Source: Thermoleophilia bacterium | GTDB lineage: Bacteria > Actinomycetota > Thermoleophilia > RBG-16-64-13 | Direction: 5' to 3' | Length of the DNA stretch: 11,876 nt | Assembly: GCA_016929985.1 (NCBI GenBank) | Contig: JAFGIH010000310.1 | Coordinates: 1-11,876 of the forward strand | Shown here: positions 6,754 to 11,876 of the stretch, one piece after another | Numbering within the stretch: the stretch's first letter is position 1 | Layout: every line of letters begins with the position of its first letter | The notes under the pieces: model-generated | What the model was told of the DNA's origin: nothing | The model's input: the letters and a program-made list of their open reading frames with translations, nothing else | The model's database searches: none | Program-made: the position numbers and the translations under genes

Positions 6754-7145
6754 GAGTTCAGACCATCACCGCCCCCTCTCTGCTCGTGGCGCTTGCGGCT
6801 CTGTTCGACCAGACCTGCACCGTGCAGAAGAACACGCCGACGGCGGACGCCGTCGGTCAGATGGCGGACGCCTGGACGGACCTTGCCGGGCACGTCAACC
6901 TACCCTGCCGGGTGGCCCCAGTCCCCGCGGACCGCGACCGCCGGCCCAGAGTAGACATGACCGTGACCACCATATCCCACATCGTGTGCCTGCCCGGAGC
7001 CTATCCCGGCATCACCACAACCCCCGTGCCTCCCGTGACAGCTATGCGGGTGGTGTATAGCGGGGCCAACTACCAGATTGTGAACGTCATCCGCGACTCG
7101 GAGCTGCTCATGACTGAGCTTGAGGTAGAGCAGGTGACGACGTGA
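6750..7145 (+). CDS. Head-closure / head-tail joining protein (SPP1 gp16-like)
   Basis: A 131-residue protein starting with GTG 6750 inside the previous stop (GTGA), with GAGGGG at 6741-6746. After an N-terminal helix (residues 7-19) it is beta-rich: DQTCTVQKNTPTADAVGQ, then DAWTDLAGHVNLPCRVAPV, and near the end YSGANYQIVNVIRDSE. This is the pattern of small beta-barrel head-tail joining proteins (HK97 gp7/SPP1 gp16 type), which plug the connector and hold the DNA in the filled head. Neighbouring genes on both sides are neck proteins, which supports the call. The sequence is divergent enough that the exact family cannot be fixed by eye. It ends in a second GTGA overlap. Confidence 0.72.
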   Translation: MRVQTITAPSLLVALAALFDQTCTVQKNTPTADAVGQMADAWTDLAGHVNLPCRVAPVPADRDRRPRVDMTVTTISHIVCLPGAYPGITTTPVPPVTAMRVVYSGANYQIVNVIRDSELLMTELEVEQVTT

Positions 7146-7570
7146 TAGCGGCCAAACTGGTGGGCGGGGCGGGTCTTGCGGCCAAGTTCCGCAAGCTGGA
7201 AGGGGCCGCCCAAACCAAGGTGCTGGAGACTGCTCTCGTGGCTGGCGCACTGCTCGTGCAGAACGAGTGGAAGATCCGGGCGCCCTACCGCACCGGCACC
7301 TACCGTCGAAGCATCCACATCGGCGGCCACACCGGGCTCGCCTCCGACTTCAAGGGTGACGACCTCGGACCCCAGCAGGCCGGACCCCAGCAGGCACGGG
7401 TCATCATCGGCACCAATATCACCGACCCGCCGTATCCCATCTTCCTGGAGCGCGGCACGTCTCGGATGACGGCGCGGCCCTCGGCCGGTCCGGCCTTCGA
7501 CGCCAAGAAGGCCGCCGCCCTGCAAGAGGTCGGAGATGCTATGCGCGAGCAACTGGAGAAGCTGACATGA
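7142..7570 (+). CDS. HK97 gp10-like neck/tail completion protein
   Basis: A 142-residue protein starting with GTG 7142 in a GTGA overlap, with AGGTGA at 7132-7137. The signature of the HK97 gp10 family is clear: VQNEWKIRAPYRTGTYRRSIH (39-59), then ARVIIGTN and PPYPIFLERGTSRMTARPSAGPAFD (96-120). Members sit at the head-tail interface of siphoviruses and help complete or join the tail; their exact role varies. Length is typical. An odd feature is a tandem GPQQA pair at residues 76-85, encoded by a 15-base direct duplication in the loop between the two conserved blocks. It overlaps the next gene by ATGA. I am sure of the family, less of the precise role. Confidence 0.85.
   Translation: MIAAKLVGGAGLAAKFRKLEGAAQTKVLETALVAGALLVQNEWKIRAPYRTGTYRRSIHIGGHTGLASDFKGDDLGPQQAGPQQARVIIGTNITDPPYPIFLERGTSRMTARPSAGPAFDAKKAAALQEVGDAMREQLEKLT
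7367..7396 (+). repeat. 15-base in-frame tandem duplication (GPQQA twice)
   Basis: GGACCCCAGCAGGCC (7367-7381) is followed directly by GGACCCCAGCAGGCA (7382-7396), fourteen of fifteen bases identical. The unit starts on a codon border and adds five residues to the gp10-like protein. Near identity, including codon choice, suggests a recent slippage event. Confidence 0.9.
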
Positions 7571-7944
7571 GCTTCGAGGCCGCTCTCAACACCTATCTGA
7601 AGGCCCACGCCGGACTCTCCGCCCTGGTCGGTGCTCGTATCTACCCGGACCTCATGCCGGAGGGCACGTCGAGTGACTGCGTCACCTGGCAGGTGGTGGG
7701 CGGGCGCGAGCTTCACATCGCCAACTACGTCGAGCCGACCCTGCTGATTAAAAGCTACTCCAAGTCGCGCCTCAGTACCGTGGCCATCGATGACCAGGTG
7801 CGCTCGGCGCTCGAGACCTATCACGGCATGATCGGCGACTATCACGTGCGGGTGATGACCGATCTGGGCCCCGACGACTACGAGCAAGACACCGGCTGGC
7901 GGGTGCGAATGCGCTACGCCAGACCGTTCTACAGACACTCCTAA
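7567..7944 (+). CDS. Tail terminator / tail completion protein (DUF3168-like)
   Basis: A 125-residue protein beginning at ATG 7567 in an ATGA overlap. The start FEAALNTYLKAHAGLSALVGARIYPDLMPEG is the typical opening of DUF3168-type tail completion proteins: a helix, then the LVG-RIYP turn, then strands such as CVTWQVVGG. These alpha/beta proteins form a hexameric ring that caps the tail tube when the tape-measure length is reached and joins it to the head. The later part has a helix (TVAIDDQVRSALETYH) and two strands ending VRMRYARPFY, as in the family. Position right after the gp10-like gene and before the tube gene is standard. An intrinsic terminator follows four bases after the stop. Confidence 0.85.
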   Translation: MSFEAALNTYLKAHAGLSALVGARIYPDLMPEGTSSDCVTWQVVGGRELHIANYVEPTLLIKSYSKSRLSTVAIDDQVRSALETYHGMIGDYHVRVMTDLGPDDYEQDTGWRVRMRYARPFYRHS

Positions 7945-7948
7945 CGCG

Positions 7949-7972
7949 AGGCCGCCAAGTAGCGGCCTTTTT
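7949..7972 (+). terminator. Intrinsic terminator after the tail terminator gene
   Basis: AGGCCGC (7949-7955) pairs with GCGGCCT (7962-7968) around a CAAGTA loop, and five T follow (7968-7972). The stem is all Watson-Crick. It closes the neck-gene block 25 bases before the next start, with no visible promoter between, so readthrough or antitermination must supply the tail genes. Confidence 0.82.
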
Positions 7973-7996
7973 CATGCACCGAAAGCGAGGTGACTC

Positions 7997-8197
7997 ATGC
8001 GCTTCGAGCACAAGAACGGCCCCGGCACTGTGGTGAAGATCGGCACCCGCCGCTTCCCCATGCCCTACGAGACGGACGACCCGAAGGAGATTCGTCTGCT
8101 TCGCAAGAATCCCCGCGTCTCCGAGGCCAAGAAACCCAAACCCACCCCCAAGGTTCCGCTTGCGGAAGTGGTGGATGAGAAGAAGAAGGAGGTGTAA
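7997..8197 (+). CDS. Small protein of unknown function before the tail tube
   Basis: A 66-residue protein with ATG 7997 behind GAGGTGA (7987-7993). The first 43 residues form a compact motif: FEHKNGPGTVVKIGTRRFPM followed by YETDDPKEIRLLRKNPRVSE, which reads like two or three short strands and a helix. The rest is a Lys/Pro-rich, probably disordered tail. Short proteins of this style occur near tail tube genes in several phages, but I cannot name a function. The end of the gene carries the SD of the tail tube gene (AGGAGGTG, 8187-8194), so the two are likely made together. It may be a minor tail or neck component, by position only. Confidence 0.7.
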   Translation: MRFEHKNGPGTVVKIGTRRFPMPYETDDPKEIRLLRKNPRVSEAKKPKPTPKVPLAEVVDEKKKEV

Positions 8198-8203
8198 CCC
8201 AGC

Positions 8204-9565
8204 ATGATTGCTTCCAACCGCTACAACCTGCAGATGGCTATCCAGCCCGGACGCGGTATCTATCCTACGGCACCCGACTTCTTCTTCGAGTGCCCCGGTA
8301 CCGGTCTTGTGCCTCGGCCGACCATCTCGCGTCTTGAGATATGCGACGGCCGCTTGTGGAGTCCATCGCTCAAGAAGGTGACCTACATCGAGACCGGCGG
8401 GCAAGTGGACCTGATCGCGCAACCGGAGGGACTCGGCGCCTTGCTCTATGGGATGCTCGGTGCTATCGACAGCACCCCGGGCGCGCCCGACGAGCACGTC
8501 ATCACCCCGGCGACCGATCTCTCGGACTTCCCCTATTTCATCGTGTGGCAGTTCATGGACGATGAGTGGCGCGTGTTCAAGGATTGCCAGATCGTAGGCG
8601 GCGAGTTTACCGTCTCGACCGACTCCACCTGGGCGCTCATTCGCCCGACCATCATCGGCATGGCTCCGATGGAGTACGGCTCCGATCTGGGCGAGGATGA
8701 GGCCACCGAGGAGACCGAGCATTTCCACTGGCTGGACGCTGGCGGATATCACTTCATCGGTGGTGACTACACCAATGCCTACATGCCCGACCTGCCCGCG
8801 AGTCTAGATGATGTGAAGACCGTGCTGGCAGCGTTCAAGACCGCCTACAACGCTCACTGCGCCGTTGCGACCGGGCTTCACCATCAGGCGGCCGATGCTG
8901 TAAACGTGCTGGCCTACGGTACGCCCATCGCGGACGAAGCGGCGGCCATCGCGGCCTGCACCGAGATCCGCACCGACAGCATTGCTCACAACGCCGACGA
9001 CGCCACTCACTACTTCGCCGACGTTCTGAACGATATCGTTCATGCCAACCCCACTACCACGGCCACCTGCATCACGTTCTTGCAGGAGCTGTTGGGGTCG
9101 GTCAACTCCCCGGGCTGCTACAACCGGCACCTCGGAGCCAAGGCAGGCTCGCGTTCGCTCACGGTGAGTATCGACATGGCCGCTCAGCCCATTCAGGGTG
9201 AGGCAGTCGTGCCCTACATCATCAAGCGCAAGCGCGGAAGCATCAACGTGGCCGTCGACCTTCTGTTGGGAGACTTCGAGCTCGTCAACCTGGCGCTGTT
9301 CGGAGATCCCAACCCGGCCGCCGGGACCGAGATGACGACCGACATCCAGCACCTGAGTCTGTACAACAAGTTCATTGCTCAGGCCGATGAAGAGTGGTCG
9401 GTGGCCTTCGACGTTCCTCAGTTCGACATCGACCCCGAGCCTCTGTACGGCGTTACCGGCAATCCGGCCGGCGACGAGATCATCCGCTCCATCGGCGGGG
9501 AAGCCTCCGGCGACGAGGGCGAAGAGATCACCATCACGCTCAAGAACACGACCGCGGGCTACTAA
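8204..9565 (+). CDS. Major tail tube protein with inserted helical repeat domain
   Basis: A 453-residue protein with a full SD, AGGAGGTG (8187-8194), nine bases before ATG 8204. The N-terminal 185 residues and C-terminal 140 residues fit a siphovirus tail tube protein: a beta-rich core with SLKKVTYIETGGQVDL, WQFMDDEWRVFKDCQIVGGEFTV-type strands, a SRSLTVSIDMAAQPIQGEAVV segment and SINVAVDLLLGDFELV. Tube proteins stack as hexameric rings to form the DNA channel of the tail. The middle (about 190-312) is different: it is helical, Ala/His-rich and carries two copies of H-x3-D-x2-N (227-234 and 269-276). This insertion makes the protein larger than many tube proteins and should project outward from the ring. 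Position between tail terminator and chaperone genes supports the role strongly. Confidence 0.82.
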   Translation: MIASNRYNLQMAIQPGRGIYPTAPDFFFECPGTGLVPRPTISRLEICDGRLWSPSLKKVTYIETGGQVDLIAQPEGLGALLYGMLGAIDSTPGAPDEHVITPATDLSDFPYFIVWQFMDDEWRVFKDCQIVGGEFTVSTDSTWALIRPTIIGMAPMEYGSDLGEDEATEETEHFHWLDAGGYHFIGGDYTNAYMPDLPASLDDVKTVLAAFKTAYNAHCAVATGLHHQAADAVNVLAYGTPIADEAAAIAACTEIRTDSIAHNADDATHYFADVLNDIVHANPTTTATCITFLQELLGSVNSPGCYNRHLGAKAGSRSLTVSIDMAAQPIQGEAVVPYIIKRKRGSINVAVDLLLGDFELVNLALFGDPNPAAGTEMTTDIQHLSLYNKFIAQADEEWSVAFDVPQFDIDPEPLYGVTGNPAGDEIIRSIGGEASGDEGEEITITLKNTTAGY

Positions 9566-9594
9566 GCCCCCTTCTCAATTTGTCCCCGGACGAA

Positions 9595-9648
9595 CCCGGC
9601 CGTCTCCCTCCCAGGTGCGGCCGGGCCGGGGCACCCTAACCTGGGAGG
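9595..9648 (+). promoter_or_regulatory. Predicted H-type RNA pseudoknot sequestering the chaperone SD
   Basis: In the 87-base gap after the tail tube gene, stem 1 pairs CCCGGCCG (9595-9602) with CGGCCGGG (9618-9625), eight perfect pairs. Its 15-base loop contains CCTCCCAGGT (9607-9616), which pairs perfectly over ten bases with ACCTGGGAGG (9639-9648). The crossing order gives an H-type pseudoknot with a four-base loop 1, a one-base junction and a 13-base loop 3. The last arm contains the whole SD of the chaperone gene (GGAGG, 9644-9648; ATG at 9653), so translation would be blocked when folded. No T-run follows, so it is not a terminator. The base pairs are directly visible; folding and regulation are inference. 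Confidence 0.6.
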
Positions 9649-9652
9649 AACC

Positions 9653-10093
9653 ATGACAGAGAAGATCAAGGTGGCCGAGTATCACAACCGGCCCATCGTG
9701 GAGTTGGAACTGCCCGGCGGCGAGGTCCTGAAACTCCGTCAACCGCTCGAGCAAGACTACTTCCGCTGGCAGGACGTCACACAAGAGCACCGGAGGCGGG
9801 TCACCGACTACGGCGAGGAACTGGCGAAGCGGGCCGCCAAAAGGGCTGAAGAGACCGGCGACCCCGACGAGGGTAAGGCCCTTCTCAGAGAGGAATCGGC
9901 CGAGGAACGTATCCCAGTCGAGGTCACGGTACGTTATCTGCTGGCTTCGCGCCTGGCGATCTTCATCGAGCCGGAACAGACCCCGGAGCGTCTGCTCGAC
10001 GTGCTCGGCCCCGACATCATCCATGAACTGCTCCAACGGATCGACGCCATCATCGGCGGTGATGCGGCAAAAAAACGCCTAGCCGGGAACTGA
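9653..10093 (+). CDS. Tail assembly chaperone, zero-frame product (gpG-like)
   Basis: A 146-residue protein starting at ATG 9653 behind GGAGG (9644-9648). It is helical and charged, with VELELPGGEVLKLRQPLEQDYFRW near the start and a C-terminal segment LLQRIDAIIGG just before the slippery site. Genes in this position, between tail tube and tape measure, encode the lambda gpG-like chaperone that coats the tape measure and recruits tube subunits; it is not part of the finished tail. The short product ends six codons after a run of seven A, reading AAKKRLAGN before the TGA. Its sequence is not diagnostic by itself, but position, length and the frameshift that follows make the call firm. Its SD lies in a strong predicted RNA fold. 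Confidence 0.85.
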   Translation: MTEKIKVAEYHNRPIVELELPGGEVLKLRQPLEQDYFRWQDVTQEHRRRVTDYGEELAKRAAKRAEETGDPDEGKALLREESAEERIPVEVTVRYLLASRLAIFIEPEQTPERLLDVLGPDIIHELLQRIDAIIGGDAAKKRLAGN

Positions 10094-10431
10094 CCGGCCG
10101 CGACCTAGACCTGTATTACACTGAGCTCGCCTACTGGTATGGGCGGGGGGCTTGGGAGTTCCCCGATGCGCCCCGGGCTTGGGTCTCCAAGATGGCCCGC
10201 TATCTGCCCTATCACCGCGACCGAACGGTGCTCATGTTGGCTCGGGCCATCGCTTTGGCTATGACGGGCAAATTCGAGCCTGAGTATCAACCGGAGACTG
10301 GGACATCCACCGACCCCGAGACGGTCAGGAATACCGCGTTTCGCAAGCTGGACTCTGTTCGGGACAGACATCGGGGCGTGATCGGGAAGTACCGCAAGAA
10401 GAAGAGGGAGAGCTTTGGCACTAGGCGGTGA
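9653..10431 (+). CDS. Tail assembly chaperone, -1 frameshift fusion (gpGT-like)
   Basis: Ribosomes that slip back one base on A AAA AAA (10069-10075) continue in the -1 frame to the TGA at 10429-10431, giving join(9653..10075,10075..10431), a 259-residue fusion. The added 118 residues start TPSRELTGRDLDLYYTELAYW and include WVSKMARYLPYHRDRTVLMLARAIA, an aromatic and basic helical region typical of the T part of chaperone pairs, and a strongly basic end (KYRKKKRES). In lambda the G to GT ratio is set by the slip and the T part binds the tape measure. The -1 frame has an ATG at 10192 but no convincing SD, and the coding signal runs unbroken from the slippery site, so frameshift is the better explanation. 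Confidence 0.85.
10069..10098 (+). other. Programmed -1 ribosomal frameshift site with downstream hairpin
   Basis: The heptamer A AAA AAA (10069-10075) is in the right phase for simultaneous slippage of two Lys codons. Six bases after it, GCCGG (10082-10086) and CCGGC (10094-10098) form a five-base-pair stem with a seven-base loop that contains the zero-frame stop. Spacing and structure are as expected for a stimulator, although the stem is short and no pseudoknot partner for the loop is evident. Confidence 0.83.
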
Positions 10432-11876
10432 GATAGAGCGTCTGTATATCCTGTTCGATGCCGACGGGCGACCCTACGTCAAGGGACTGCGCGCCCTGGA
10501 GATGGCTACTCACACTTCGGGCGGCCGCATGGTTTCGGCCTGGAGCAAGTACGGCGGGGCCTCGGGGAAGGCTGTAGCGGCCGGGCTGGCCGTGGGGACT
10601 GTTGCTCTTGCCGCCTTCGGGGCGTTGGTCGTTAAGACCGGCGTCAAGTTCGAGGAGTTGGAACACACCATCCGAAAGGGCACCGGGGCCACCGGCAAAG
10701 CTCTCGAAGGTCTCACCGACTCGGCTAAGAAGGTCTACGCCGTCGTGGAACAGAGTTCGGCCGACGTGGCTACCGTCGTCGCCGACCTCAACACCCGTCT
10801 GGGCGCGACCGGTGAGCACCTGGAGAAGCTCGCCAAACAGATGATCGACCTCTCCGATGTCTCCGGTGAAGTCCCGGCGGCGCTGGTGGCGGCCACCACG
10901 CGGGCGTTCGGCGACTGGTCGATCGCCACTGAAAAGCAATCTGAGGCGCTGGACTGGATGTGGAAGGTCTCGCAGAGCACCGGGATCGGGGTGACGCAAC
11001 TCTCGCAGAAGGTGGTACAGGCCGGGGCTCCGCTTCGGGAGCTGGGCTTCGACTTCGAGACAGCCACCACCATGATGGGCCAGTTCGAGCGGGAGGGTGT
11101 CAACGCTGAAGCCATCCTGGGTTCTCTCAAGATCGGTCTCGCCCGCATGGCCAGCGAGGGGTTCACCAACGCTGAAGACGCCCTTGCTGAACTCATGCGG
11201 CGCATCAAAGAGGCGCCTGAAGGCCTGGATGCCGTCAGCATGGCCATGGAGATCTTCGGCTCGCGCGCCGCCGCCGACTTCACCCTGGCCGTCCGCGAGG
11301 AACGCTTCGAGTTTGACGAGCTGCTCAATTCTCTTCGCTCCTCCCCTGAGACCATCGCCGCTGCCGAGTCTGCCACCGAGACGCTTGGCGACAAGTGGAA
11401 GACCACGCTCCACAAGATGGAGCTGCAGCTGGAGCCGCTCGGCACGCGAGTGCTCGAATACTTAAACAGCGCCTTCGATCAGATGAGCGAGACGGCCGAG
11501 AAAGAGGGCTGGGGGGTTGCCGTCGGTCAGATAGTCGGAGATGCCATCGGAGAGGCTGCCAAGTTCGCCATGGCGGAGGCTGGGCCGTTCCTCATCGAGG
11601 TGGGCTGGCGCTTCGCGACTGGAGCTGTCGAGGGCACCGCCCGCGGCACACTCCAGATGTTGGGCCTTGATCCTTACGGGGATTACAGCACCGATCTGGA
11701 GCGCTGGGAGAACTACATCCGCGAGCAGATGCGCGAGTACACAGCCTATGGCTCTGTTGAGGGCTTCCGGCTGGCTATGGGGGACCTCAACAACGCCATC
11801 CAGACCGAGGGGCTGTTGGAAGGCTTGTACCTGGGCCGCCCGAAGACCGCCGACGAGATGATGGAACTGGCCCGGC
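10415..11876 (+). CDS. Tail tape measure protein, N-terminal part (3' partial)
   Basis: The frame is open from TTG 10415 to the window end, about 487 residues, with the 3' end outside. TTG is chosen because GAGGGAG (10404-10410) lies four bases upstream and the resulting start MALGGEIERLYILFDADGRP matches the usual opening of tape measures; the first ATG (10502) would remove 29 residues. Residues about 53-73 are hydrophobic (AGLAVGTVALAAFGALVV), a segment tape measures often carry there. A TP901-type tape measure core follows: FEELEHTIRKGTGATGKAL, then long helices, LDWMWKVSQSTGIGV and MEIFGSRAAADF. The protein sets tail length and may help DNA entry. It overlaps the chaperone -1 frame by 17 bases. 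The gene continues well past the edge, since tape measures are usually much longer. Confidence 0.9.
   Translation, partial: MALGGEIERLYILFDADGRPYVKGLRALEMATHTSGGRMVSAWSKYGGASGKAVAAGLAVGTVALAAFGALVVKTGVKFEELEHTIRKGTGATGKALEGLTDSAKKVYAVVEQSSADVATVVADLNTRLGATGEHLEKLAKQMIDLSDVSGEVPAALVAATTRAFGDWSIATEKQSEALDWMWKVSQSTGIGVTQLSQKVVQAGAPLRELGFDFETATTMMGQFEREGVNAEAILGSLKIGLARMASEGFTNAEDALAELMRRIKEAPEGLDAVSMAMEIFGSRAAADFTLAVREERFEFDELLNSLRSSPETIAAAESATETLGDKWKTTLHKMELQLEPLGTRVLEYLNSAFDQMSETAEKEGWGVAVGQIVGDAIGEAAKFAMAEAGPFLIEVGWRFATGAVEGTARGTLQMLGLDPYGDYSTDLERWENYIREQMREYTAYGSVEGFRLAMGDLNNAIQTEGLLEGLYLGRPKTADEMMELAR

Noticed and set aside
7367..7396. CRISPR or regulatory direct repeat
   Set aside because: Only two adjacent units without spacers, inside a coding frame and in phase with codons.
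9607..9648. Rho-independent terminator after the tail tube gene
   Set aside because: The stem is strong, but it is followed by GAACCATGA instead of a T-run, and it overlaps the SD, so a translational role fits better.
10192..10431. Separate 79-residue gene starting at ATG 10192
   Set aside because: No convincing SD precedes it, and the same frame codes sensibly from the slippery site at 10069, so it is the end of the frameshift product.
1..11876. tRNA, rRNA, insertion sequence, attachment site or defence genes
   Set aside because: No cloverleaf-like segment, transposase frame, terminal inverted repeats or non-structural gene was found; the window is filled by structural genes.

Overview
The window is one strand-consistent, GC-rich block of late structural genes from a double-stranded DNA tailed phage or prophage (Caudoviricetes). 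All genes run on the + strand, most junctions overlap or nearly touch, and GTG or TTG starts are common. The order is the classical one: end of the terminase large subunit, portal, Mu F-like minor head protein, prohead protease/scaffold, decoration protein, major capsid protein, neck proteins, tail terminator, tail tube, tail assembly chaperone with a programmed frameshift, and the start of the tape measure. No sheath gene lies between tail terminator and tail tube, which points to a long non-contractile tail (siphovirus morphology). No host, integration, lysis or replication gene is visible, so lytic phage and prophage cannot be told apart. High GC and strong AGGAGGT-type Shine-Dalgarno (SD) sites suggest a high-GC bacterial host, not identifiable further.

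Layout. 1-398 is the C-terminal part of the terminase nuclease; 407-2023 the portal; 2007-2837 the MuF-like protein; 2846-4003 a protease fused to a scaffold, with a very good internal SD and GTG (3530) that would release the scaffold alone. 4047-4814 is a two-domain decoration protein, followed by a strong intrinsic terminator (4843-4877), then the major capsid protein (4913-6073). 6073-7944 holds five tightly coupled small genes: a protein with a histone-H1-like tail, head-tail connector, head-closure protein, HK97 gp10-like protein and DUF3168-like tail terminator. A second terminator (7949-7972) follows. 7997-8197 is a small unknown protein and 8204-9565 the tail tube with an unusual inserted helical repeat. 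9566-9652 is a leader that can fold into an H-type pseudoknot burying the SD of the next gene. 9653-10431 is the chaperone pair, with an A AAA AAA slippery site at 10069-10075 and a -1 frame extension. The tape measure starts at TTG 10415 and runs off the window.

How the parts work together: the terminase docks on the portal and packages DNA; protease/scaffold, capsid and decoration proteins build and mature the head; the neck proteins close it; tube, chaperones and tape measure build the tail. Gene content is ordinary for a phage late operon. The unusual signal is in expression control: the four longest intergenic gaps each contain an inverted repeat or stronger RNA structure, and they precede the decoration, capsid, small-protein/tube and chaperone genes. 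Together with the nested scaffold start and the frameshift, this suggests that protein ratios are set largely at the RNA level. The best candidate for something undescribed is the SD-sequestering pseudoknot at 9595-9648.
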